NCBI GenBank assembly: GCA_036519575.1
Contig: DATDKZ010000050.1
Location: forward strand, 1-27,533
Source: AC-69 sp036519575
GTDB taxonomy: Bacteria > Actinomycetota > UBA4738 > HRBIN12
DNA: 27,533 nucleotides
Reading direction: 5' to 3'
Below, one piece after another: positions 1 to 7,550 of the stretch (position 1 is the first letter of the stretch; the number at the start of each line of letters is the position of its first letter). A program made the translations under genes and the position numbers. The notes beneath the pieces are model-generated. The model had not been told where the DNA came from and did not search any database. It saw only the letters and a list, made by a program, of their open reading frames with translations.

Positions 1-828
1 CGCGCGTTCGATCGCTCGCACGGCGCGCACGTAGCCGTAGTACTCCACTCCCTCCGTGCGGGACGGACGGCGGAGGCCTGCGGTGTCGACGAATCGGACG
101 CGGCCGCCCGGCCAGGTCACCACGGCGTCGACGGCGTCGCGCGTGGTGCCTGCATCCTCGTACACCACGGAGCGCTCCTGCCCCACCAACCGGTTGAACA
201 GCGACGACTTGCCCACGTTCGGCCGGCCCACGATGGCGAAGAGCGGTTCCCCCGCTGCCTCCCCCTCCTGGCCGTCCGTCGGCTCGGCTTGGGGAAGGAG
301 CATGACGATCCGGTCGAGCAGGTCACCGGCCCCTCGCCCGTGGAGCGCCGAGACCGGCACGGGCTCACCCAACCCCAACGAGAAGAACCGCGCGGCGTCG
401 GCCTCCTCCCGGTCCGAATCGACCTTGTTGGCCACGAGGAGGACTGCGGCCCTGGCTCGGCGGAGCCGCCGGGCCAGGGCCGCGTCCTCCTCTTGCTCCC
501 CGGTCTGTGAGTCCACCACCAGAAGGACGACGTCTGCGTCCTCCGTGGCCGCCTCAGCCTGCCGGGCAACCAGGGCATCGACCCCCCGGGCCTTGGCGGC
601 GAAACCACCGGTGTCGACGACCCGGAATCGCCGCCCGCCCCACTCGGCCTCGAGCTCCACCCGGTCGCGGGTGACGCCGGGGCTCTCGTGGGCGATGGCC
701 TCCCGGCGGCCGAACAGCCGGTTCGCCAGGGTCGACTTCCCCACGTTCTGACGACCCACCACGGCGACGCTCGGCAACCAGGGGCCCGGGCTCCCTCGCT
801 CCTCGCGCTCGCCGTCGCCGCTAGGCAC
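1..828 (-). CDS. der: Ribosome-assembly GTPase Der (EngA), 3' part cut off by window edge
   Basis: Der is a double-GTPase that binds the 50S subunit and is needed for its maturation. The 276 codons here show the first P-loop GRQNVGKS (residues 25-32), GVTRD, DTGGF and NKVD (134-137) of domain G1, then the second P-loop GRPNVGKSS (201-209), GTTRD and DTAGL of domain G2. The reading frame is still open at base 1, so the rest of G2 and the C-terminal KH-like domain lie outside the window. The start is a GTG at 828, the only start codon in frame upstream of the P-loop apart from a TTG eight codons before it. It overlaps the cmk stop by 8 bp (GTGCCTAG), so translation is probably coupled to cmk. 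Cmk-der is a common actinobacterial pair. Identification is firm; the exact start is slightly less so. Confidence 0.95.
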   Translation of the reverse strand, partial: MPSGDGEREERGSPGPWLPSVAVVGRQNVGKSTLANRLFGRREAIAHESPGVTRDRVELEAEWGGRRFRVVDTGGFAAKARGVDALVARQAEAATEDADVVLLVVDSQTGEQEEDAALARRLRRARAAVLLVANKVDSDREEADAARFFSLGLGEPVPVSALHGRGAGDLLDRIVMLLPQAEPTDGQEGEAAGEPLFAIVGRPNVGKSSLFNRLVGQERSVVYEDAGTTRDAVDAVVTWPGGRVRFVDTAGLRRPSRTEGVEYYGYVRAVRAIERA

Positions 829-1528
829 CCGAGGTCTCCAGCCGTTCGCGAGCGATGGCCAGAGCCGCGCGCAGGACCTCGTCCGGGTCCTTTCCGGTCG
901 TGTCCAGAAGGACGGCGTCCGGGGCCGGGATGAACGGGTTCACCCGCTCGTCCAGGGCATCCCTGTTGGCAAGGGCTTCGGCCACATCGGGGGTTGGCGT
1001 TGGGCCGACGCTCGAGGCCGGGGGCGCAGCGTCGCACTTGAGGGGCTCGCGCCGCTCGCGGACCCGACGCGCCACCCGCTCGTCGGGCGCCGCAACCAGG
1101 AAGATCTTGACGGCAGCGTCGGGGAACACCACGGAGCCGATGTCCCGACCCTCCATCACGGCTCCCCCGCTGCCCAGCCGGCGCTGCTCGTCCCGGAGCA
1201 CGGTCCGAACCTCGGGGTGACGCGAGAGGCTCGAGACGTTGACCTCGACCTTAGAGACCACGAGGTCCGGCGAAGGAGGCTCACCGTCGATGAGGATGGC
1301 CGGAGGTGAGAACCTCGAGCTGAGGTCGAACCTGATCCCTCGAGCCACCTGCGCCAAGGCCGGACCGTCCTCGAGGTCGACCCCTTCCAGGAGCGCCCGC
1401 AGGGTCGCCGCTCGGTACATCAGCCCGGTATTGACGTAGGGAAGACCGAGCGCCCGGGCAAGTCGTTCGGCCAGCGTGCTCTTGCCCGATCCGGCCGGCC
1501 CGTCGATGGCCACCACCCGCGAGGCCAC
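821..1528 (-). CDS. cmk: Cytidylate kinase (CMP/dCMP kinase)
   Basis: This enzyme phosphorylates CMP and dCMP to the diphosphates with ATP in the cytosol. The 235-residue product has the P-loop GPAGSGKS (10-17), the NTGLMYRA segment of the NMP-binding region and the family motif EGRDIGSVVFPDA. The frame stays open far upstream inside aroA, but homology begins at VVAIDGPAGSGKS, so the GTG at 1528, two bases beyond the aroA stop, is the sensible start. Two things are unusual. The LID region after the RRVRERRE stretch carries a Pro/Ala-rich segment (KCDAAPPASSVGPTPTPDV). The following conserved RDxxDxxR element appears as RDALDER and is about two residues shorter than in E. coli Cmk as I recall it. 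It sits between aroA and der, as in many bacteria where aroA and cmk are neighbours. Confidence 0.94.
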   Translation of the reverse strand: MASRVVAIDGPAGSGKSTLAERLARALGLPYVNTGLMYRAATLRALLEGVDLEDGPALAQVARGIRFDLSSRFSPPAILIDGEPPSPDLVVSKVEVNVSSLSRHPEVRTVLRDEQRRLGSGGAVMEGRDIGSVVFPDAAVKIFLVAAPDERVARRVRERREPLKCDAAPPASSVGPTPTPDVAEALANRDALDERVNPFIPAPDAVLLDTTGKDPDEVLRAALAIARERLETSGA

Positions 1529-1529
1529 G

Positions 1530-2909
1530 TCAGGCCGCCCCGACCCTGGCCCCCAAGGCCGAAAGGGCCGGGAGGAAGCCCGGAAAGGACACCTCGGACC
1601 ACTCCATGCCGTCGATCTCACATTCGGCCCGGGCTCCGAGGGCCGCGATCGCCGCCGCCATGGCCAGGCGGTGGTCGCGGCGGGCGGAAGTCCTGCCGCC
1701 GGCCAGCCCCCCTCCCTGGACCACCAGGTCCTCACCCTCGACCTCGGCCACGCCGCCCAGGTCCCGCACCATCTCGGCCACCCCGGCCAGCCGGTCACTC
1801 TCCTTGGCTCGAAGCTCGGTGCCGCCCGCGAACCCGGTCGCCCCGTCCGCATGGGCGGCGAGGGCAGCGAGGACCGGCACCTCGTCGATCACGAGGGGCA
1901 GCTCTCCCGCCGTCACCTCGGTTCCGCGCAGCCCCGCGACATGAGCCACGAACAGCTCACCCACCGGCTCCCCCAGCTCCTCTCCGGTCACACGCGACTC
2001 CGTGCCGACGCCCATGCGGCCCAGGACCGACAGGAAGTGCGTGCGGGTGGGGTTCAGCCCGATGCCTCGGATGGTGAGCTCCCCTCCCGTGAGGATCGCC
2101 GCCCCCACAAGGAACGCCGCCGACGACACGTCGCCAGGCACTTCCGCCTCGAAGCCATCGTGCTGGAACCGGGAAACGGATATGGTCCGCTCCCCCTCCT
2201 CCAGACGAAGGGGGGCGCCCAGCCGGCGAAGGGCACGTTCCGTGTGGTCTCGAGTCCGGGCCGGCTCCACCACCGTCGTCCACCCATCGGCCGCCAGGCC
2301 GGCGAGGAGGATGGCCCCCTTCGCCTGGGCGGTGGGCACAGCCAGCTTGTGGCTGATCCCCCGTAACGGCCGGCCGTGGACGTCCACCGGTGGATGCCCG
2401 TGGTCGGTGCGGATCGACGCGCCCATCTCCCGGAGCGGCACCGCCACCCGTTCCATGGGCCGCGCCCGAAGGCTCTCGTCACCCGTCAGCGTGGAGCTGA
2501 AGGGCGACGCCGCCAGGACCCCGGTGAGCAGCCGCATGGTGGTGCCGGAGTTGCCGCAGTCGAGCGGTCGTCCAGGCACCTGGAGACGATCCCTTCCCTC
2601 ACCCTCGATGATCAGCTCGGCCCCGGCCTCAGTGGGACCTACCCTGCCATCGACCGTGAGCCCGGCGTCGACCCCCCGATGCTCGAGCATCGAACCCCAA
2701 GCCTCAAGCCGAGGTCGAGCTCGGACTCCGACCACCGCGGCCAGGCATCGCGCGGTCGACACCACGTCCAGGGCCCCTGGCAGGCCCGTCAACACGGATG
2801 TCCCCCGGGCCGTGGCCGAGAGGATCAGCCAGCGGTGAGCGATGGACTTGTCTCCGGGGACGACGGCCTCGCCCTCCACGGTACCGCCCGGCTCGACCTG
2901 GATGCGCAC
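1530..2909 (-). CDS. aroA: 3-phosphoshikimate 1-carboxyvinyltransferase (EPSP synthase)
   Basis: EPSP synthase joins phosphoenolpyruvate to shikimate-3-phosphate, the sixth step of the shikimate pathway. Visible signatures are PGDKSIAHR (18-26, with the PEP/S3P-binding Lys21 and Ser22), GNSGTTMR (119-126) and KESDRL (369-374). Glycine in GNSGT, where class II enzymes carry alanine, suggests ordinary glyphosate sensitivity; this is inference. The protein is 459 residues against the usual 420-440. The extra length lies near residues 62-95, between the first motif and GNSGT. The start is GTG with an AGGGGG Shine-Dalgarno sequence six bases upstream. The gene follows tyrA after 9 bp and precedes cmk by one base, so aroH-tyrA-aroA-cmk-der reads as one unit. 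Confidence 0.96.
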   Translation of the reverse strand: MRIQVEPGGTVEGEAVVPGDKSIAHRWLILSATARGTSVLTGLPGALDVVSTARCLAAVVGVRARPRLEAWGSMLEHRGVDAGLTVDGRVGPTEAGAELIIEGEGRDRLQVPGRPLDCGNSGTTMRLLTGVLAASPFSSTLTGDESLRARPMERVAVPLREMGASIRTDHGHPPVDVHGRPLRGISHKLAVPTAQAKGAILLAGLAADGWTTVVEPARTRDHTERALRRLGAPLRLEEGERTISVSRFQHDGFEAEVPGDVSSAAFLVGAAILTGGELTIRGIGLNPTRTHFLSVLGRMGVGTESRVTGEELGEPVGELFVAHVAGLRGTEVTAGELPLVIDEVPVLAALAAHADGATGFAGGTELRAKESDRLAGVAEMVRDLGGVAEVEGEDLVVQGGGLAGGRTSARRDHRLAMAAAIAALGARAECEIDGMEWSEVSFPGFLPALSALGARVGAA

Positions 2910-2918
2910 GTCGACCCC

Positions 2919-4013
2919 CTAGGCAAGCCGGACGGGTTCGAACCCCCGCCCCTGGAGGGCCCTGGCTGCCTCGTCGGCCGCGGAGGAGACCACGGTCAGA
3001 TGCACGGTGCCCCGTCCACCTTCCGGTGAATGGACGATCTGCAGGTCCTCGATGTTCACGCCTGCGGCTCCCAGGCACGCGGTGAGGTCGGCCAGCGCCC
3101 CGGGCCGGTCTGGGACGGCCACCTGGAACACGGCCACCCCCGTCCTCACCGTGGGTTTGGCCCCGAGCGTCAGGCGGGCTTCCTTGGCTTCGGTGAACGC
3201 CCGCTCGACGTCTCGGCTCGACCCGGCGATGACCATGTCGCGGATCTCCGACAGCCGCTTGGCGTACAGGTCGATGGCCTCGGCGATCTGGGCCCGGTTG
3301 GCCAGCAGGATGTCGCTCCACAGCTGCGGGCTGGAGGCTGCCAGGCGAGTGAGATCCCTGAACCCTCCGGCTGCCAGCAGCAGGATGTCGGGCTCGCCCG
3401 CCTCCTCCGTTGCGGCGAGGCCCATCAGCGCGGTCGCGGCCACTTGGGGGAGGTGGCTGACCATGGCCACCAACCGATCGTGACGAAAGGGGTCCATCAC
3501 CATGGGCTTGGCCCCGACCTTCTCCACCCAGGCCGAGACCCGCACCGTCGCGGCCTCCGCCGTGGCCGACGAAGGGGTCAGCACCCACACGATCCCGTCG
3601 AGGACCGAGGATGAGGCCCCGTCGGGACCCGAGCGCTCCGACCCCCCCATGGGATGGCCACCGACGAATCGCGACCTGTCCCCACGCGGGACGGTCCTCT
3701 CGACCTCAACCAACACGTGAGACTTCACACTTCCCACGTCGGTGACCACGGCATCGGTGGCCTCGGCCAGCGCCTCGGCCGCCACGGCGGCGATACTCGG
3801 CACCGGCGTGCACACGAACACAAGAGACGTTCCCGCCACGGCGTCCGCGATCGAGCCTCCCGGCTGCAGCCCGGAGCGCTCCGAGGCTCGTGCGAGGACG
3901 TCCGGGTCGGGGTCGAACCCACGGACCTCTTCCCCCGCGGCTCGGGCGGCAATGGCGATGGACGTCCCGATCAGGCCCGTCCCGACCACGGCAACGTGCT
4001 CATCCGAGGTCAT
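2919..4013 (-). CDS. tyrA: Prephenate dehydrogenase with C-terminal ACT domain
   Basis: This enzyme oxidatively decarboxylates prephenate to 4-hydroxyphenylpyruvate in tyrosine synthesis. The 364-residue protein opens with a Rossmann NAD(P) site, GTGLIG (11-16). It then has GHPMGGSE (119-126, His120) and SHLPQ (His187), typical of the TyrA catalytic core, followed by the all-helical dimerisation domain. From about residue 293 to the end is an ACT domain (VAVPDRPGALADLTACL...), which in this family usually mediates feedback inhibition by tyrosine or another aromatic amino acid. The ATG start has GGAG about ten bases upstream and overlaps the end of aroH by 14 bp, so chorismate mutase and prephenate dehydrogenase, consecutive enzymes, are translationally coupled. 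No fused mutase domain is present, consistent with the separate aroH. Confidence 0.96.
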   Translation of the reverse strand: MTSDEHVAVVGTGLIGTSIAIAARAAGEEVRGFDPDPDVLARASERSGLQPGGSIADAVAGTSLVFVCTPVPSIAAVAAEALAEATDAVVTDVGSVKSHVLVEVERTVPRGDRSRFVGGHPMGGSERSGPDGASSSVLDGIVWVLTPSSATAEAATVRVSAWVEKVGAKPMVMDPFRHDRLVAMVSHLPQVAATALMGLAATEEAGEPDILLLAAGGFRDLTRLAASSPQLWSDILLANRAQIAEAIDLYAKRLSEIRDMVIAGSSRDVERAFTEAKEARLTLGAKPTVRTGVAVFQVAVPDRPGALADLTACLGAAGVNIEDLQIVHSPEGGRGTVHLTVVSSAADEAARALQGRGFEPVRLA

Positions 4014-4368
4014 CGCGAAGGGACTCCGCCCCGTCGAGGTAGGTGTGCGCCACCCGGTCCAGTGGACGATCCGTGTAGAAGTGCATGAGGACCCGGACCA
4101 CCATCGGCATCGCGCCCTCGACCGGGATCTCTCGGGCGCAGAGCAGGGGCACGTGGCCCAGTCCCATCTTTCGAGCGGCCTCGGCCGGGAACGCCGACCG
4201 GAGGTCGTCGGTAGCGGTGAAGAAGACGCTCACGATGTCACCGCCGGCCACCCCGTTTCGCTCGAGCATCGCAGCCAGCAGGCGCTCCGTCGCGGACAGC
4301 ACCGATCCGGTGGCGTCCTCCGCCACACGGATGGCCCCTCGAGCCGCGCGGACTTTGGGATCTGCCAT
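4000..4368 (-). CDS. aroH: Monofunctional chorismate mutase, AroH class
   Basis: Chorismate mutase rearranges chorismate to prephenate. The 122-residue product matches the trimeric AroH fold rather than the helical AroQ fold. Residues equivalent to the Bacillus subtilis active site are visible with an offset of about two: Arg7, Cys77, Glu80, Arg92 and Tyr110, within VRAARGAI, LLCAREIPVEG and MVVRVLMHFY. Length agrees with the family (about 120-127). The ATG at 4368 begins the recognisable homology. No good Shine-Dalgarno sequence precedes it. A possible promoter -10 element (TAGCCT) lies 17-22 bases upstream, so this may be the first gene of the aroH-tyrA-aroA-cmk-der unit. It overlaps tyrA by 14 bp. 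Confidence 0.95.
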   Translation of the reverse strand: MADPKVRAARGAIRVAEDATGSVLSATERLLAAMLERNGVAGGDIVSVFFTATDDLRSAFPAEAARKMGLGHVPLLCAREIPVEGAMPMVVRVLMHFYTDRPLDRVAHTYLDGAESLRDDLG

Positions 4369-4384
4369 GGGTCGCTCGGGCCTC

Positions 4385-4390
4385 AGGCTA
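4385..4390 (-). promoter_or_regulatory. Candidate -10 element upstream of aroH
   Basis: In the 78-bp gap between rluB and aroH the minus strand reads TAGCCT, fitting the actinobacterial -10 consensus TANNNT, 16 bases before the aroH ATG. No convincing -35 box lies 16-18 bp further upstream. The gap also contains a 5-bp stem GGGGC/GCCCC. This is a weak prediction from pattern only. Confidence 0.3.
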
Positions 4391-4446
4391 CAGGGACGCA
4401 GGGGCCCGCCGCCCCGGAAAGGGATGCTCCCGCGACCCGGATGCGG

Positions 4447-5166
4447 CTACAACCCGGCCGCCCGGTACAGAGCCCGGACCTCGGAAGGCGTGAGGTCTCG
4501 CCGCTCGCCCGGGCGAAGCCGACCGAGCTTCACCGGACCGACCCTGAGACGGATCAGTCGGCGAACCGGGAGGCCAACGGTGGCCAGCATCCGGCGGACC
4601 TCGCGCTTGCGACCCTCGGCCATGACCAACCGGATCGCCCCCTTGCCCTCCGATCGGGCGACCGAGTGGGCCGCCACGGCCCGGGCCGGGCCGTCCTCGA
4701 GCTCCACCCCCCGGCGCAGCCGGCCGATCTGCTGCCTGGTTGGGATGCCCTGCACCTCGGCCAGGTACTCCTTCTCCACCCCGTGCCGGGGGTGGAGGAG
4801 CCGGTTCGCCAGCTCGCCGTCGTTCGTGAGGAGCAGGAGCCCCTCGGTCTCCCGGTCCAGCCGTCCGACCGGGAAGACCCGGACGTCCTGCGGAAGGTAG
4901 GCCCCGAGGTCCGTCTTCGCGTGGGGATCCCGCAACGTCGTCGTCACCCCCGTCGGCTTGTGCAGGGCGAGGTAGCGGAGGCCGGGATCGACGCTCGCCC
5001 GGCGCCCGTCCACCTCCACGACGTCTCGGGACGGATCCACCCGGTCGCCCAGGAGGGCCACCCGCCCATTCACACTGACCCGCCCCTCACGGATCAGGTC
5101 CTCGGATGCCCGGCGCGAGCCGAATCCGGCCCGGGCCAGGGTCCGCTGCAACCGCTCCTCGGGCAT
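4447..5166 (-). CDS. rluB: RluB-type 23S rRNA pseudouridine synthase
   Basis: The product isomerises a uridine in 23S rRNA (position 2605 in E. coli RluB) to pseudouridine. The 239-residue protein has an S4 RNA-binding domain at residues 3-48 (ERLQRTLARAGFGSRRASED...) and the RsuA/RluB/E/F catalytic domain with GRLDRETEGLLLLTNDG, where Asp104 is the nucleophile. The frame is open for 59 more codons upstream, but those overlap scpB in another frame and show no homology; the ATG at 5166 starts exactly at the S4 domain. It lies 10 bp past the scpB stop. No Shine-Dalgarno sequence is visible, so translation probably relies on ribosomes arriving from scpB. The scpA-scpB-rluB order is conserved across Gram-positive bacteria. 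Target specificity is inferred from the family. Confidence 0.93.
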   Translation of the reverse strand: MPEERLQRTLARAGFGSRRASEDLIREGRVSVNGRVALLGDRVDPSRDVVEVDGRRASVDPGLRYLALHKPTGVTTTLRDPHAKTDLGAYLPQDVRVFPVGRLDRETEGLLLLTNDGELANRLLHPRHGVEKEYLAEVQGIPTRQQIGRLRRGVELEDGPARAVAAHSVARSEGKGAIRLVMAEGRKREVRRMLATVGLPVRRLIRLRVGPVKLGRLRPGERRDLTPSEVRALYRAAGL

Positions 5167-5176
5167 GTCGGAGGAG

Positions 5177-5737
5177 CTAGTCGCCCGCCTCGGCCTCGGC
5201 TTCCTCCCCCGAAACCTGGCCGAGCAGCGGGGCGAGCGGAGGGAGCGCGGAGATGGAGGCAAGTCCGAGTCGCTCCAGGAAGTCCGGAGTCGTCCCGTAC
5301 ACCATGGGTCGGCCAGGACCCTCCTCCCGTCCAACCTCGGCAACCAGCCCCCGGTCCACCAGCGCCCGAATGACCCCGTCGGAGTTCACCCCCCGGATCC
5401 CGGTGATCTGGTGCCGGGTCACCGGCTGCTTGTAGGCCACGATGGCCAAGGTCTCGAGCGACGCCTTGGTCAGGCGGGCGTGCCGCGAGGAGAGCACGTA
5501 CTGCTCGACGAACGGCGCTGCGTCTGGATGGGTGCTCAGGCGCCACCCGCCGGCCACGTTTCGAAGCACGACCCCCGACCCCCGTTCCTCGTACGCACGG
5601 GCGAGGGCCTCGCACAACTGGTCCACCTCGCGACGATCCATCTCCAAGGACTGGGCCAGCACGGTCGAGGAGACCGGCTCGTCCGAGACGAACAGCAGCG
5701 CTTCCAGCGCGCGCGTCGCGTCCGAGGGCTGGCTCAC
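5177..5737 (-). CDS. scpB: Segregation and condensation protein ScpB
   Basis: ScpB is the kite subunit of the bacterial SMC condensin and binds ScpA on chromosomal DNA. The 186-residue product shows the tandem winged-helix pattern: a first domain beginning RALEALLFVSDEPVS and a second containing ETLAIVAYKQPVTRHQI, which is diagnostic of the family, followed by an acidic tail ending EEAEAEAGD. The much longer open frame upstream overlaps scpA and is not coding. The start is the GTG at 5737, which overlaps the scpA stop as GTGA, a classic translational coupling for two subunits of one complex. The third partner, SMC, is not in the window. Confidence 0.94.
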   Translation of the reverse strand: MSQPSDATRALEALLFVSDEPVSSTVLAQSLEMDRREVDQLCEALARAYEERGSGVVLRNVAGGWRLSTHPDAAPFVEQYVLSSRHARLTKASLETLAIVAYKQPVTRHQITGIRGVNSDGVIRALVDRGLVAEVGREEGPGRPMVYGTTPDFLERLGLASISALPPLAPLLGQVSGEEAEAEAGD

Positions 5738-6486
5738 CCCTCGCGCCCCCGCCACTCGACATCGATCTCGCCGAACGTCTCCGCCTGCGCCAGGCCGACC
5801 TTGCCCTCTCGGTACAGCTCGAGGAGGGCGAGGAACCGCACGACGACGTGGATCCGGTCCTCGCAGTCGGCCACCAGGTCGCGGAACCTGGCTCGCCCCA
5901 TCCGGCCGAGGGCGTCGGTCACGGCGCTCACGGCGTCCTCCATCGAGTAGCGGATGGGAGTGACGTGATAGAGGTCGAGAGGCGGCGGCGGCCGCAGCAG
6001 TGTCGCGGCGATCCTCGCCAGGTCGTGGGCCGAGACCCGCTCGAGCACGTCGGGGTACAGGTGGGCGAACTCCGGCGGAGGGCCGGCCCCCCGTGTGTGG
6101 TGGAGCGCCTCCTTCTCCATCCTCCGAGCCAGCTCGCCGGCCACCTGGCGGACGGCGGCCAGCTCCAGGCTCCGCGCGTACGCGAGGTCGGGCGACACGC
6201 CAAGCATGTCCTCCTCGTCCAGGACCTCGGGCCGCGGCATGAGCCGGCCCACCTTCAGTTCCAGTAGGACGGCGCAGACCGCCAGGAACCATGTCGCCTC
6301 CTCGAGGGTCCAGTTCTCGACCCGCTTCGAGTACGACAGGTAGAGGTCGGTGACGCGTCCGATGGACACATCGCACACGTCGACCTTCTGCTCCAGGATG
6401 AGGTCCGCCAGGAGCCGGAACGGCCCGGCGAACACCGGCAGCTCGACGGTGAATCTGCCACCAGCGTCGGTCCGCTCGTCGCTCAT
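5734..6486 (-). CDS. scpA: Segregation and condensation protein ScpA (kleisin)
   Basis: ScpA is the kleisin that bridges SMC heads and binds ScpB, acting in chromosome compaction and segregation. In the 250-residue product the N-terminal domain contains FAGPFRLLADLILEQKVDV, close to the family's LxGPLDLLLxLI pattern, then the YLSYSKRVENWTLEEATWFLAVCAVLLELK helices. The C-terminal winged helix near residues 195-245 ends in VRFLALLELYREGKVGLAQ. The ATG at 6486 overlaps the trpS stop as ATGA. In mycobacteria the gene before scpA is a parA homologue; here it is trpS. Confidence 0.94.
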   Translation of the reverse strand: MSDERTDAGGRFTVELPVFAGPFRLLADLILEQKVDVCDVSIGRVTDLYLSYSKRVENWTLEEATWFLAVCAVLLELKVGRLMPRPEVLDEEDMLGVSPDLAYARSLELAAVRQVAGELARRMEKEALHHTRGAGPPPEFAHLYPDVLERVSAHDLARIAATLLRPPPPLDLYHVTPIRYSMEDAVSAVTDALGRMGRARFRDLVADCEDRIHVVVRFLALLELYREGKVGLAQAETFGEIDVEWRGREG

Positions 6487-7508
6487 GCCAGGTTCATCGC
6501 CCGTCGGACGGCCTTCATCGTGTCCTCCACCACCGGCCGAACCTTCGCGGCGCCCTCGGCCAGGACCTCGTCCACGATCTCCGGCGTCCGTTCGAGCTCC
6601 GCGCGCCGCTCGCGAAACGGGCGGTAGTACTCGACGATCCGGTCGGCCAGGTCCATCTTGTCCTCGACGCATCCCAAGGCGCCCGAGCGACAGTTCGCGT
6701 CGATCCACGCAACGTGGTCCGGCGCGGAGAACAGCCGCTGCAGCGTGAAGATGGGGCAGATCTCGGGCCGCCCGGGATCGCCCAACCGGATCTTCTTGGG
6801 GTCGGTGATGAAGGTCCGCACCTTCGCCCTGATGTCGTCCGGCCCGTCCGAGACGCCGATGAAGTTGTCCAGCGACTTCGACATCTTCCGGCCGTCGGAA
6901 CCGGGGATGAGGGGCAACTCGGAGAGCAGCGGTTGGGGCTCCACCAGGACGGGGCCGTACAGCCGGTTGAACCGGCGCACGATCTCCCGGGAGATCTCCA
7001 GATGTGACACCTGGTCTTCCCCGACGGGCACCAGCTCCCCCTTCACGATCGCGATGTCCACCGTCTGGATCACCGGGTAACCCAGGAGCCCGTAGTTCGC
7101 GATGTCGCGCTCGGCCAGATCGCGGAGGCGCTCCTTGTACGTGGGGACCCGTTCCAGCCAGCCGAGGGGCGTGATCATGCCAAGCAGCAGGGTGAGCTCG
7201 GCGACCTCCGGGACGTCGGACTGGCGGTAGACCGTGGCCTTGGCCGGATCGATCCCGGCGGCCAGCCAGTCGAGCACGAGGCTACGGACCCGATCGGGCA
7301 GCAGCTCGGTCCGGTCGTAGTCCGTCGTGAGCATGTGCCAGTCCGCAACGAAGAAGAACGCGTCGTGCTCTTCCTGGAGCTTCATCATGTTGAGGATGTT
7401 GCCGAACCAGTGGCCGACGTGGAGGGGACCGGTCGGCCGGTAGCCCGTCAGGACCCTGGCCCTACGCGCGGTATCCGGGGGCGATGTGGAGGGAGCCTTC
7501 GCGTCGAT
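6483..7508 (-). CDS. trpS: Tryptophanyl-tRNA synthetase; start codon unclear, Fe-S-type Cys motif altered
   Basis: TrpRS charges tRNA-Trp in the cytosol. The frame encodes the class I ATP-binding signature TGPLHVGH, then VADWH, VPTYKER, VGEDQVSHLE and GRKMSKS. It resembles the Thermotoga maritima enzyme and keeps three of that protein's four Fe-S cysteines, with Asp for the fourth (C-x21-C-x6-C-x2-D, bases 6660-6758). The start is a problem. Between the preceding M50 gene's stop (7551-7553, same frame) and the ATG at 7388 there are 54 codons and no ATG, GTG or TTG, yet the ATP-binding motif lies in this stretch. I place the start at an ATC (7508), which gives 341 residues, normal for the family. 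A CTG at 7451 (322 residues) is the other option. A start at 7388 would lose the ATP site. The 3' end overlaps scpA as ATGA. Confidence 0.9.
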   Translation of the reverse strand: MDAKAPSTSPPDTARRARVLTGYRPTGPLHVGHWFGNILNMMKLQEEHDAFFFVADWHMLTTDYDRTELLPDRVRSLVLDWLAAGIDPAKATVYRQSDVPEVAELTLLLGMITPLGWLERVPTYKERLRDLAERDIANYGLLGYPVIQTVDIAIVKGELVPVGEDQVSHLEISREIVRRFNRLYGPVLVEPQPLLSELPLIPGSDGRKMSKSLDNFIGVSDGPDDIRAKVRTFITDPKKIRLGDPGRPEICPIFTLQRLFSAPDHVAWIDANCRSGALGCVEDKMDLADRIVEYYRPFRERRAELERTPEIVDEVLAEGAAKVRPVVEDTMKAVRRAMNLA

Positions 7509-7550
7509 GTCGCGATGATACTGCCGGGACCGGGAGGCTCCCCCGAAGGA

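Noticed and set aside
4369..4446. GGGGC/GCCCC stem between rluB and aroH as a terminator
   Set aside because: Only five base pairs and no U-run; too weak in a high-GC sequence.
3742..5373. 543-codon open frame on the plus strand
   Set aside because: Antisense to tyrA, aroH and rluB; composition typical of a shadow frame.
7520..7545. GGGAG-G-CTCCC palindrome near the trpS start as a terminator or attenuator
   Set aside because: The one-base loop cannot form a stable hairpin and no Trp-rich leader peptide or T-box is visible.
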